64,000 bases of DNA from Coriobacteriales bacterium OH1046. GTDB taxonomy: Bacteria > Actinomycetota > Coriobacteriia > Coriobacteriales > Atopobiaceae. The position numbers and the translations under genes are program-made. The stretch lies in the NCBI GenBank assembly GCA_004010535.1, contig RQYE01000003.1:1-64000 (forward strand). Direction: 5' to 3'. Shown in pieces: positions 17,471 to 25,942 of the stretch. Position 1 is the first letter of the stretch; every line of letters begins with the position of its first letter. The notes below the pieces were generated by a model that searched no databases, was not told the origin of the DNA, and saw nothing but the letters and a program-made list of their open reading frames with translations.

Positions 17471-18952
17471 GTGTCCGCAGACATCGCCTGCCTGGGAATC
17501 GATCTCGGGACCTCGTCGGTCAAGATCGTGGCGATAGGGGAGGGGGGCTCGGTTCTCGGGCAGGCATCCCGGACCTATGAGCTGAGCCTGCCCAAACCTG
17601 GTTGGCGGCAGATCGATCCCGAGCTCTGGTGGAGCGAGACGGCGGCTGCCGTGCGGGAGCTGCTGGATACGATCGCGCCGCTCGACGTGCGCGCCATCGG
17701 GGTCACGGGACAGATGCACACCCTCGTTCCCGTGGGTGCGGACGGTCGCGCCGCGCATGCCGCGCTCATGTGGAATGACGTGCGCACCGCCCAGATGGTG
17801 GCACCGGCGCGCGATGCCCTCCTTGCCAGAGGAGCGCGGGATGCAGCCGCTACGATCTCGACGGGGAGCCCCGCGCTCAACCTCTGCTGGTTGCGCGACA
17901 ACGAGCCAGAGGCCTTCGAGCGCACGGATCGCTTCGTGATCGGGCCGGACTGGATCGTCTTCAAGCTTGCCGGCACCTTGGGGACGGACTTTTGCGAGGC
18001 ATCGACTTCGTCTTTGTTCGACTTCAGAAGCCATGGGTGGTCCTATGCCGCGCTCGATGCCCTCGGCCTGTCCGCGCGCCTGCTTCCCGATATCCGCGGC
18101 TCCCGCGAGGTGGCCGGGGGCGTGACCGCCGACGCCGCCCGCCTGACAGGGCTTGCGGAGGGGACCCCCGTCATCGTCGGCACCGGGGACAACCCTGCGG
18201 CGGCCCTTCCCACCGGCTGCATCATCGAGGGGGCGACGGTCATCTCGCTTGGGACGTCCGGCGTCCTCATGGGCCTGCGTGCCGACGATGCCGCAGGCCC
18301 GCAGCGCAAGGGCAAACCCATCGCCTTCTCCCTCGACGGGCGCGCCTTCTCGACGCTGGTGCAGGGAGTGGTCCAATCGTGCGGCTCGACGCGGGATTGG
18401 ATGCTTGCAAAGGTGCTGCGCATCTCCTACCAAGAGGCCGAGGCGGCTTTCGCACCCGAGGATTCGGGAACGGGGGAAGTGCTGTTCTTCCCGCACATGA
18501 CCGGTGAGAAGACCCTCTTCGGCAATGCTTCGCTGAGAGGCGCCTTCACGGGCCTTTCCCCCGAAGCCACCGCTGCAGTGCTCGACCGCGCGGTGATGGA
18601 GGGCGTGGGGTACGGCTTCAGGCAGCTCATGGACGAGATGGGTTTCACGGGCGGGCGCGATCCTGTCCGTGCGGTGGGGGGAGGGGCCCGAAGCGACGCA
18701 TGGATGCAGACACTCGCGAACATCCTCGATCGGCCCATGCAGCGCATGGAAGGGGAGACGGGGGCCGGATACGGCGCCGCTCTTCTCGCATGCATGGCTG
18801 TGGGGGAAGGCGACCCTGAGCGGGCGTTACCATCCTCTGCCCGCCCGAGTGCCGTCTTTACCGCCGATGAGCGGGCTGTACGGCGCCACGATGAGCGATA
18901 CCGGCGGTACCTGCGCATGCACGATGCTCTTGTGGATATATACCGTGATTGA
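17471..18952 (+). CDS. FGGY-family carbohydrate kinase (xylulokinase-like)
   Basis: The 493-aa protein has the ATPase-fold phosphate-1 motif LGIDLGTSSVKIV and the C-terminal adenosine motif with VRAVGGGARSDAWMQTLANI. GVTGQMHTLVPV and MWNDVRT match the xylulokinase substrate pocket. It phosphorylates a ketose or ketose phosphate with ATP. GTG at 17471, 10 nt after GGAG, is preferred; GTG at 17462 overlaps the previous stop but has poor spacing. A second kinase inside a PTS operon suggests production of a bisphosphate for the downstream aldolase, which is inference. Confidence 0.88.
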   Translation: MSADIACLGIDLGTSSVKIVAIGEGGSVLGQASRTYELSLPKPGWRQIDPELWWSETAAAVRELLDTIAPLDVRAIGVTGQMHTLVPVGADGRAAHAALMWNDVRTAQMVAPARDALLARGARDAAATISTGSPALNLCWLRDNEPEAFERTDRFVIGPDWIVFKLAGTLGTDFCEASTSSLFDFRSHGWSYAALDALGLSARLLPDIRGSREVAGGVTADAARLTGLAEGTPVIVGTGDNPAAALPTGCIIEGATVISLGTSGVLMGLRADDAAGPQRKGKPIAFSLDGRAFSTLVQGVVQSCGSTRDWMLAKVLRISYQEAEAAFAPEDSGTGEVLFFPHMTGEKTLFGNASLRGAFTGLSPEATAAVLDRAVMEGVGYGFRQLMDEMGFTGGRDPVRAVGGGARSDAWMQTLANILDRPMQRMEGETGAGYGAALLACMAVGEGDPERALPSSARPSAVFTADERAVRRHDERYRRYLRMHDALVDIYRD

Positions 18953-18985
18953 ATGCCGAGGCATGATCGAGAGGATAGGTTGGAT

Positions 18986-19837
18986 ATGCCGTTGCTTGAT
19001 ATGAACGAACTCGTTGCCATGGCGCATAAGAACGATGTGATGCTGCCTGCATACAACACGACCAACATGGAGATGACCCTTGCGATCATGGACGCCTTCG
19101 AGGCGAACGGGATGCCGGGCGTCATCCAGATCGCCCCTACGAATGTCAAGCTCACGGGGTATGACCATATTGCCGATGTCGTGCACCGCGCTCTATCCGG
19201 CTACACCACTCCCATGGCGCTGCATCTTGACCATGGCAAGACCTTGGACGATGTGCGGCAGGCCGTCAACGCGGGCTTCACCTCGATCATGATCGACGGT
19301 GCCGCCCTTCCGTTCGAGGAGAACATCCTGTTCTCGAGAAGGGCGGTGGATTTCTGCCATGCAAGCGGCGTGCCCGTGGAAGCCGAGCTCGGCGCCATCC
19401 GCGGCAAGGAGGATGATCATGTCTCCGAGGCTGATTGCAAGACAGATCCCGATCAGGTGGCAGAGTTCGTCGAGCGTACCGGATGCGATACCTTGGCCGT
19501 CTCCATCGGCAACGTGCATGGCCTGGAGGATACTCCGCGCATCGATCTCGCGCACTTGGCGAAGATCGCTGCGGTCAGCCCCTGCCCGCTTGTGCTGCAT
19601 GGCGGCTCGGGGATCGAATATGCGACCATCGCCGCCATGAAGCAGCACAACATGGTGAAGATAAACATCGCCAGCGACCTGCGCCGCGCCTTCATCAAGA
19701 GCGTGGCGGATGCCCAGGCGGCCAACCCCAACGAGGCGAACCTCGCGAGGGTGCTTATGGACGCGCGTGCGGCGGTGACGGCAGTGGCGCGCAGGACGCA
19801 GCTCGCCATCAACGGTATGCCCTGCGAAGGGGCGTAG
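18986..19837 (+). CDS. Class II fructose/tagatose-bisphosphate aldolase
   Basis: The 283-aa Zn aldolase is of the GatY/KbaY/FbaA group. Key residues are D82-H83 (LDHGKT), E134 (VEAELGAIRG), H178 (GNVHG) and H205 (VLHGGSG), the Zn ligands and catalytic Asp of the family. It cleaves a ketose 1,6-bisphosphate to DHAP and glyceraldehyde 3-phosphate and ends the operon. The start at 18986 follows GAGAGGATAGG; an in-frame ATG 33 bp upstream overlaps the kinase stop and adds no homology. Confidence 0.9.
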   Translation: MPLLDMNELVAMAHKNDVMLPAYNTTNMEMTLAIMDAFEANGMPGVIQIAPTNVKLTGYDHIADVVHRALSGYTTPMALHLDHGKTLDDVRQAVNAGFTSIMIDGAALPFEENILFSRRAVDFCHASGVPVEAELGAIRGKEDDHVSEADCKTDPDQVAEFVERTGCDTLAVSIGNVHGLEDTPRIDLAHLAKIAAVSPCPLVLHGGSGIEYATIAAMKQHNMVKINIASDLRRAFIKSVADAQAANPNEANLARVLMDARAAVTAVARRTQLAINGMPCEGA

Positions 19838-19889
19838 GAGCGGAGCGGGTTTCGATCCCTCCGGCCCCCTTTGGGGAACGCACACGGTA

Positions 19890-19925
19890 AAGGCGGTCCC
19901 CCGGTTGATTCCGGGGGACCGCCTT
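19890..19925. terminator. Strong hairpin between convergent transcripts
   Basis: A perfect 15-bp stem AAGGCGGTCCCCCGG (19890-19904) / 19911-19925 with a TTGATT loop. It lies between the aldolase (+) and the DeoR gene (-) and probably serves both directions, although the T-tracts are short. Confidence 0.75.
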
Positions 19926-20003
19926 GCTGCTCTATCTTGAGTTTAAATCTCTCGGCGATGCTCTGCCACAAAATATTGCCGCTTCATGGTCGGCGTGTGC
20001 CCA

Positions 20004-20795
20004 TCAAGCCTTTTTGGGGAAAGTGACGCGAGTTCCCGCCATACGGGCCTCCTGAAGGAACTCTTCACCGGGATCCCCTTCGAGGATGACCTCATCGAAA
20101 TCTGAAAGGGTGGCGAAGGTCAGAAATGAGTTCTTGTTGATTTTCGAGGTGTCCATCAGCAGATAACGGTGGCTCGCATGTCTGACTCCTGCAGATTTGA
20201 CCGGTGCCGAGGTCTCATGCTCGGTCATACAGCCTTGCCCGATCACATATCCCTTCGGGCACATGAAAGCCGAATCAACTCGAATCATTTCGATTGCCAT
20301 CGTAGCGAAAACCCCGTAGGTAAGCTGATGGCTTGGACGGTAATTTCCCCCCAGAAAGATGATCGATGCCTTAGCGAGCGTGGTGTCGGCAAGATCTGCA
20401 ACGCGGATATCGTTCGTGACTATGGTGAGGTCGTGCTTCCCGCTCAACATTCGCAGGAATTCGTAAGTGGTAGTCCCGCTATCGACGAATAGCGAATCGC
20501 CATTATGGACGCGCAAACAGGCGAATCGGGCTATTGTGCGCTTGGCATCGTTATTCACCGGCTGGCGATTCTTCGGCGGGGCAATCGTAGTTGTCCTGCT
20601 CGTGGCCGCCGCACCTCCATGCACACGCACGAGCTTGCCTTCGAGCTCGAGGAACGAGAGGTCATTTCGGACCGTTACGGGCGATACATCCAAAAGAGAA
20701 CATAGCTCCGACGTGGTTACGCTGCCGTTTTCGGTTAGGAGTTCGCAGATACGCCGCCGTCTCTCCACCGCGAGCTTGTTAACGCCTGCTGCCAT
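20004..20795 (-). CDS. DeoR family transcriptional regulator
   Basis: The ~263-aa protein has an N-terminal HTH (RRRRICELLTENGSVTTSEL, then LDVSPVTVRNDLSFLE) with the DeoR signature and a C-terminal ISOCOT sugar-phosphate sensor (DSLFVDSGTTTYEFLRML, with the T-T phosphate loop). The start at 20795 (MAAGVNKLAVERRRR) matches the family; an upstream ATG would add 19 odd residues. It is divergent from the third PTS operon, which it probably represses through CGAAA-type repeats in the shared spacer. Confidence 0.88.
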   Translation of the reverse strand: MAAGVNKLAVERRRRICELLTENGSVTTSELCSLLDVSPVTVRNDLSFLELEGKLVRVHGGAAATSRTTTIAPPKNRQPVNNDAKRTIARFACLRVHNGDSLFVDSGTTTYEFLRMLSGKHDLTIVTNDIRVADLADTTLAKASIIFLGGNYRPSHQLTYGVFATMAIEMIRVDSAFMCPKGYVIGQGCMTEHETSAPVKSAGVRHASHRYLLMDTSKINKNSFLTFATLSDFDEVILEGDPGEEFLQEARMAGTRVTFPKKA

Positions 20796-21230
20796 GGCAC
20801 CTGTCTTCCCCTGAAAAACCGTAGCAAATGATACGACCCAATATACCCTCAACGATGAATCTAAAAATGGTAAACATAGCCAAAAAGCAAATCATAGTCA
20901 GGACTCATAAAATACCGTTTACGGATTTATTCGAATATTTACTATATTTATCGAAAATATGATAATAAAGTATCGTATAACTTCGAAAAGTAACAGAAGC
21001 ATGTTCTTTCAGTGCCTCTCGGAACGAAGAAGAGCCGTGTTATATGCGCGTCGGTGTCTAGAAACGATAGGGGCAACTGACCTTTGCTTGGGTGAGAAGA
21101 TGAGAGGAGGGTTCAACTCGGGAAGGAGATAGTACAGGCGCCGTCATCCCCTGTTGGTTAAACGCCGATATTTGCCAGAGATACGAAAGAATACCGACAA
21201 ATTACGAAAGTAAAGAAAGGGTGATACAAC
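20796..21230. promoter_or_regulatory. Divergent control region, deoR-type gene / third PTS operon
   Basis: This AT-rich spacer contains four copies of a TNCGAAA-like motif: TATCGAAAATAT (~20949-20960), TTCGAAAAGTA (20982-20992), ATACGAAAGAATA (21181-21193) and TTACGAAAGTAA (21202-21213). The reverse complement, TTTCG, is the core recognised by DeoR-family repressors such as AgaR. A CCGT-TT-ACGG dyad lies at 20915-20924. A GAAAGGG ribosome site precedes the EIIC start. Confidence 0.5.
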
Positions 21231-21983
21231 ATGGTCTTCCAAGCAGTCCTTGTTGCTCTGATTACGACGTGCTGTACGTGGTGGTTCAGTCACGCTGTGA
21301 CCAGAACATGGCTTTATCCTATCTGGTCGGGCTTTTTGGTAGGCATCGTCATGGGGAAGCCCCTTGAGGGCATGATGATCGCCGCTGCAATCAATCTTCC
21401 CTATGTCGGCTTCATCACTGCCGGCGGCTCTATGCCGGGCAACCCTCAATTTGCAGGTCCTGTGGGAACCGCTCTTGCACTGGTTTCCGGTCTCGACATC
21501 AATACTGCGACCACGGTTGGGGTCATCCTTGGCTCGGTCACCGTTCTGGTTTGGACCGTGTACATGTCGGTTAACGCATTCTGGGTACATATGGCTGAGG
21601 ATTTCCTGAGCAAAGGCAATATTCGTGCGATGCGTTTCTGCAACTATGTTCCCTCATTCTTCGTTTCGCTGCTGATCAACGGTGTTCCCGCCTTCCTAAT
21701 CGTTATGCTCGGCGCTCCCTTCGGTGCTTGGCTCCAGAGCTTCCCGATGTGGATCGTCGACGCTTTCGGCATTATCGGCGGCATCATGCCCGCCCTCGGT
21801 ATTGCGATGTTGCTCCAGTATCTCGATAAGCCCAAGCTGACCCCGTTTTTCTTCATGGGATGGATCCTTGCCCAATTCCTTGGGCTCAGCACCATGATGA
21901 TAACCGCCATTGGCGCCGTCATAGCCGTTTTGCTCTACAACCAAGCAAGCAAACCGAACTCTTCCCTGATTGGCGGTGAGTAA
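21231..21983 (+). CDS. PTS EIIC component, mannose/sorbose family
   Basis: The 250-aa membrane protein has the ManY-type substrate loops: IWSGFLVGIVMGKPLEG and INLPYVGFITAGGSMPGN. It is the first gene of an eight-gene operon with the unusual order C-D-epimerase-B-dehydrogenase-isomerase-unknown-A. EIID starts 3 bp downstream. Codon use is somewhat less GC-rich than in the neighbouring islands, which may reflect transfer. Confidence 0.92.
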   Translation: MVFQAVLVALITTCCTWWFSHAVTRTWLYPIWSGFLVGIVMGKPLEGMMIAAAINLPYVGFITAGGSMPGNPQFAGPVGTALALVSGLDINTATTVGVILGSVTVLVWTVYMSVNAFWVHMAEDFLSKGNIRAMRFCNYVPSFFVSLLINGVPAFLIVMLGAPFGAWLQSFPMWIVDAFGIIGGIMPALGIAMLLQYLDKPKLTPFFFMGWILAQFLGLSTMMITAIGAVIAVLLYNQASKPNSSLIGGE

Positions 21984-21985
21984 GC

Positions 21986-22834
21986 ATGGCAGAGGAGAAG
22001 AAGCTCAGCAAGGCTACTCTTGTTAAGAATTGGCTGCTTACCTATTCATCCGAGACTTGCTACAACTATGAGCGTCTCCAGGGCTTGGGCAACACGAACG
22101 CCTTCGTGCCTGTTATTCGCGAACTCTATCCTGGCGACGAGGCCAAGCAGGCCGAGGAGCTTAAGAACTTCCTGGTGTTCTATAACACCGAGCCATCTTG
22201 GATGGGAACCATCATCAACGGTATCACCGCTGCCATGGAGGAGAAACGCGCGAATGGGGCCGAAATCACTCCCGATGAGGTTACCACCCTGCGTTCTGCT
22301 CTCATGGGTCCCATGGCCGGCATCGGAGATACCGTCTCGCAATCCATCGCGTATCCGGTCCTCGCCGGCATCTGCATCCAGCTTGCCCTCGCCGGCAACT
22401 TTGCAGGCCCCATCATCTTCGAGATTGCCTACAAGGTCCTCATGCTCGGCCTGGGCTATAACATGTACATGCTGGGCTACAATAAGGGCCGTGATGCTAT
22501 CGTTGACCTCCTGTCGACGGGCGTCATCAACAAGCTGCTGGATGCGGTTTCCATTGTCGGCCTCATGGTCGTCGGCTCGATGACCGCATCGAACGTGAAG
22601 CTCGACCTCTCGTTCATGAACTTTACATGGGCCAACGCCCTAGGCGATATCGAGTTCAATGTCCAATCTGGCGTTTTCGATGCGCTGCTTCCCGGTCTGC
22701 TGCCGCTCTTGGTAGTGCTCGCCACCTGGGCGCTGCTGCGCAAGAAGGTCAAGCCATTGATGCTGATCATTATCATGTTTGCCCTGGGATTTCTCCTTGT
22801 CGGTATCAAGGGTCTTTGCGGGGCCTATGCGTAA
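21986..22834 (+). CDS. PTS EIID component, mannose/sorbose family
   Basis: The 282-aa EIID has the conserved YSSETCYNYERLQGLG near residue 25 and LRSALMGPMAGIGDTVSQ near 105-120. It pairs with the EIIC just upstream to form the transport channel. It is separated from the epimerase by 133 bp containing a strong hairpin, which suggests that the C-D portion of the mRNA is processed or protected separately. Confidence 0.93.
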   Translation: MAEEKKLSKATLVKNWLLTYSSETCYNYERLQGLGNTNAFVPVIRELYPGDEAKQAEELKNFLVFYNTEPSWMGTIINGITAAMEEKRANGAEITPDEVTTLRSALMGPMAGIGDTVSQSIAYPVLAGICIQLALAGNFAGPIIFEIAYKVLMLGLGYNMYMLGYNKGRDAIVDLLSTGVINKLLDAVSIVGLMVVGSMTASNVKLDLSFMNFTWANALGDIEFNVQSGVFDALLPGLLPLLVVLATWALLRKKVKPLMLIIIMFALGFLLVGIKGLCGAYA

Positions 22835-22859
22835 CATCAGGTAGCTTTCATTCTTCCGG

Positions 22860-22885
22860 TCTCCCGCCGCCGAGGCGGCGGGAGA
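22860..22885 (+). other. Intra-operon hairpin after EIID
   Basis: A perfect 12-bp stem TCTCCCGCCGCC (22860-22871) / GGCGGCGGGAGA (22874-22885). There is no following T-tract, so it is more likely an mRNA-stabilising or processing hairpin than a full terminator. Confidence 0.6.
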
Positions 22886-22967
22886 GGACGCGAGGCTCAG
22901 CTTCGCATAAGGCGGAATGCGGCTATCCAACCCTTAACGTCTCTTGGCTGTTCCAAGGAGGAACATC

Positions 22968-23636
22968 ATGGAAAGACCGCTCATCCTGCCGTCGATTATG
23001 TGCGCAAAGCCGTGGGAAGTACGCGAGTACGTGCGCGAATTCGAGCTTTCCGGGATTGATGCGATTCATTTCGATGTAATGGATGGCCACTATGTCCCCA
23101 ACGTCATGTGCAGCTCAGAGGAGTTCCACGCGCTGCGTTCGTTGAGCGATATGCCCATTGATGTTCACCTTATGGCAACCGAGCCTGAGCGTTTCATCGA
23201 TTATTTCGAGTTTTCCCCAGGTGACTGGGTGAGCTTCCATCCCGAGGTGTGCCACCAGCCGTACCGCTTGCTTATGCGCCTTCGCGAGATGGGTCTGAGG
23301 GCCGGGTATGCTATCGGTCCAGCCATCTCGTGCGATTATGTGAAAGACTGCCTCGCAATACTCGATTTCGTGATCGTCATGGCGGTCAGTCCCGGGTTTA
23401 AGGGTCAGAGGATGACACCCGATCATCTTTCCAAGCTCGCACGCATCAGCGAGGTCGCTGCTTCCGCAGATCATCACATCGATATAGTGGTAGACGGCAA
23501 TACCGTAGCGAAAAATGCCAGGCATATGCTCGCCGCAGGCGCCACCGGGCTAATCGTGGGTACCTCGACCCTCATGAAGGATGGTCCCGAAGGTTTTTCG
23601 AAGAGCTACGAGCGTTATCTTGATGATCTTTTGTAA
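22968..23636 (+). CDS. Ribulose-phosphate 3-epimerase family protein (allulose-6-P-epimerase-like)
   Basis: The 222-aa TIM barrel has the RPE metal and catalytic residues: HFDVMDGHYVPN (H34, D36, D39), VHLM (H67), SPGFKGQ and VVDGN. Members epimerise C3 of ketopentose or ketohexose phosphates; AlsE acts on D-allulose 6-phosphate. Position inside a PTS operon next to an HxlB-like isomerase argues for a hexulose phosphate substrate over a housekeeping role. The AAGGAGG site fixes the ATG at 22968. Confidence 0.85.
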   Translation: MERPLILPSIMCAKPWEVREYVREFELSGIDAIHFDVMDGHYVPNVMCSSEEFHALRSLSDMPIDVHLMATEPERFIDYFEFSPGDWVSFHPEVCHQPYRLLMRLREMGLRAGYAIGPAISCDYVKDCLAILDFVIVMAVSPGFKGQRMTPDHLSKLARISEVAASADHHIDIVVDGNTVAKNARHMLAAGATGLIVGTSTLMKDGPEGFSKSYERYLDDLL

Positions 23637-23737
23637 GATGGGGCGTTTACCGCGCGATTAGGGCTCTGCAAAAGAACCTGCATCGTCAAGCATCAAACAC
23701 GGCAGGCGCATGCGCCACGTATCAGGGAGAAAAAAAG

Positions 23738-24214
23738 ATGGCAGTCAACAACCTTATCTTCAGTCGCGTCGACGATCGCCTCATCCACGGTCAGGTCATG
23801 ACTGCTTGGCTGAAGGTCTATCCGAGCAAACACATTCTCATTGTCGATGACAAAACCAGTGCGGACCCATTCATGCAGAAGATGTTCTCGCTGCTCGTCC
23901 CCGCAGGGGTTACCATCAGTGTCGAGAGCGTCGATCAAGCGGTGAAGACATTCGGAGCGGGCCTTTCCGAGCCCACCGTGATGATTGTGAAAGAACCGCT
24001 CACCATCAAGCGGCTCATCGATGCAGGCGTCGATATCGACTTCTTCAATATCGGTGGAATGGGCATGTCTGCTGGCAGGAAGAAGTTCTTCCAGAATATT
24101 TCCATGTCCGATGAAGAGCGCGCAATCTGCAAAGAGCTTACCGGCAAGGGAGTTCGTATCGAGATCCAAATCGTTCCCGCCCAGAGCATGCATGAAGTCA
24201 GCTCATTACTTTAA
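23738..24214 (+). CDS. PTS EIIB component, mannose/sorbose family
   Basis: The 158-aa protein has the active-site motif SRVDDRLIHGQV with phosphohistidine H17, and FNIGGMGMSAGRKKF. It is separated from its EIIC/EIID partners by the epimerase gene, an uncommon order. It carries phosphate from the EIIA at the end of the operon to the substrate. Confidence 0.92.
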   Translation: MAVNNLIFSRVDDRLIHGQVMTAWLKVYPSKHILIVDDKTSADPFMQKMFSLLVPAGVTISVESVDQAVKTFGAGLSEPTVMIVKEPLTIKRLIDAGVDIDFFNIGGMGMSAGRKKFFQNISMSDEERAICKELTGKGVRIEIQIVPAQSMHEVSSLL

Positions 24215-24258
24215 GCGCCGACAGCGTATCGAAAAGCGAGGAAGCAAAAGAGGATATT

Positions 24259-25377
24259 ATGGCGGACTTCAGTAGGTACCTTTTCCCTAGCTCATTTCAC
24301 GACAGGACGATGAAGGCATGCCGGGAGCATGCAATAGGAGATTTCAGGACCGATGATATTCCCGTACCCAAGCCGGTGGGGGAGCAGTTGTTGGTAAGAG
24401 TGGCTGCATGCGGGGTGTGCGGATCCGATGTTCCTCGCATCTACTCGCTGGGCACGAGCAAACAGCGTTACCCGCTTGTCATCGGCCATGAATTCGGAGG
24501 TACTATCGTTGAGGTCGGTCCCGAAGCCGATCAGTCGCTCGTGGGCAAGCGGGGTGCCATTTTCCCGTGTATCCCCTGCAGGAAGTGTCCGAGCTGTCTG
24601 AGCGGCAACTATGCCATGTGCGAGGACTATGACTACTTGGGATCGCGCTCCGATGGGGGCTTTGCAGAGTACTGCCTTATCCCTTCTGCATGGCATTTCG
24701 TCCCCATGAGTAACCCGGATATCCCTGGTGATGCGCTCGGCATTGTGGAACCTTGCGTTGTGGCACAGCATACCCTCCGCAATGCGGACCTTAGGGCAGG
24801 CCAGTCCGTCCTTATCTTCGGCGCTGGTCCCATCGGCATCATGCAGGCTCGTTGGGCGAAGATCTTCGGTGCCTCTACTGTTGTCATCTCGGAGGTCATC
24901 GATGAGAAAGTCGAATTTGCCCGGGAGCGCGTGAGCGATGAGGGCATCTTGGTGGTGAATGGCCTGAAGGATGATCTCGGAGCTGCTTTCCGCAATGCCA
25001 ACGAAGGCAACCTCGCCGATATCGTTGTTGAGGCTACCGGTTCCGCCGCTGCGTTCGGGCAGGCTATCGAGTGTACCAAGACCTTCGGCACCGTTGCCCT
25101 CATGGGTAATCCCGCTCGCGATACCACCCTGAAGCTCTCGCAGCATTCCACTATCCTGCGCCGTGAGCTTACCCTAAAAGGCGTGTGGAATTCGCACTAT
25201 CTGGACGACACCATCAACGAATGGGCGTTTACGGTTCGGATGATCGACGAGGGGAAGATGAGGGTGACCGATCTCATCACGCATCGTGCCAATCTCGATG
25301 ATCTACCGGCGCTTACCAAAGGCATTTACGATCGATCGATCTCCATCTGCAAGGCCATCTATAGCGAAGGGGCATAG
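24259..25377 (+). CDS. Zinc-dependent polyol-phosphate dehydrogenase (MDR family)
   Basis: The 372-aa protein has catalytic Zn residues C54 (CGVCGSD) and H77-E78 (GHEF), structural cysteines C107, C110, C113 and C121, and nucleotide fold motif GAGPIGIMQARWAK. It resembles galactitol-1-phosphate dehydrogenases. The start at 24259 has a good AGAGGA site; an ATG at 24310 (MKACREHAIGD) matches the usual family start and is an alternative. It probably oxidises the PTS product to a keto-hexose phosphate for the isomerase and epimerase beside it. Confidence 0.85.
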   Translation: MADFSRYLFPSSFHDRTMKACREHAIGDFRTDDIPVPKPVGEQLLVRVAACGVCGSDVPRIYSLGTSKQRYPLVIGHEFGGTIVEVGPEADQSLVGKRGAIFPCIPCRKCPSCLSGNYAMCEDYDYLGSRSDGGFAEYCLIPSAWHFVPMSNPDIPGDALGIVEPCVVAQHTLRNADLRAGQSVLIFGAGPIGIMQARWAKIFGASTVVISEVIDEKVEFARERVSDEGILVVNGLKDDLGAAFRNANEGNLADIVVEATGSAAAFGQAIECTKTFGTVALMGNPARDTTLKLSQHSTILRRELTLKGVWNSHYLDDTINEWAFTVRMIDEGKMRVTDLITHRANLDDLPALTKGIYDRSISICKAIYSEGA

Positions 25378-25381
25378 AGAC

Positions 25382-25939
25382 ATGCGCTCCAAGTTGACCG
25401 AACTTGTCCTCGACGAACTTTCCTCGACCCTTCCGACTGTTGATGATGGACAATTCGATGCCCTAGTCGACGCGCTTACCGTGCCCGATCGCCGTATTCT
25501 GGTGATGGGTGTGGGCCGCGTGCTTATATCCCTCAAGGCGTGGGTGAAGCGCATGCGCCATCTTGATATGGACATCAATTATGTTGGAGATGAGACGGAG
25601 CTTCCCGTTGGCCCGGGCGACCTGGTGCTTGTTGCCTCTGCTTCAGGCGAGAGCAAGCTCCCCGTTGCCATCGCCAAGATCGCGAAAGGCCTGGGCGTCA
25701 CGTTGGCCTATATCGGTTGCTCGCCCGGCAGTTCCGTCGATCGTCTTGCCGACCTGCGCCTTGTTCTTCCCGGTCGCACCAAGCTTCCAGGTTCCCATAA
25801 CTATCCGTCTCTCCAGCCTATGTCCACCCTCTTCGAACAGGAGCTTTTTCTGTTAGGCGACGTGGTGGCGCTGGAAGTCATGGAGCGTCGTAGTTGGACA
25901 GAGGATTCCATCATAGATCGTCACGCCAATCTTGAATAG
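25382..25939 (+). CDS. SIS-domain isomerase, 6-phospho-3-hexuloisomerase (HxlB)-like
   Basis: The 185-aa SIS protein follows the HxlB pattern: RRILVMGVGRVLISLKAWVK near 40-60, then VASASGESKLPVAIAKIAK, a PGRTK segment and SLQPMSTLFEQELFLL near 140-160. HxlB converts D-arabino-3-hexulose 6-phosphate to fructose 6-phosphate in the ribulose monophosphate pathway. No HxlA (hexulose-phosphate synthase) is present, so the substrate is likely a 3-hexulose phosphate made by the neighbouring dehydrogenase, which is inference. It starts 4 bp after the dehydrogenase stop. Confidence 0.8.
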   Translation: MRSKLTELVLDELSSTLPTVDDGQFDALVDALTVPDRRILVMGVGRVLISLKAWVKRMRHLDMDINYVGDETELPVGPGDLVLVASASGESKLPVAIAKIAKGLGVTLAYIGCSPGSSVDRLADLRLVLPGRTKLPGSHNYPSLQPMSTLFEQELFLLGDVVALEVMERRSWTEDSIIDRHANLE

Positions 25940-25942
25940 AGG

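Noticed and set aside
19845-19872. T-arm-like GGGTTTCGATCCC downstream of the aldolase, possible tRNA end
   Set aside because: The stem is only 3 bp, and no acceptor or anticodon arms fit upstream because the sequence is coding.
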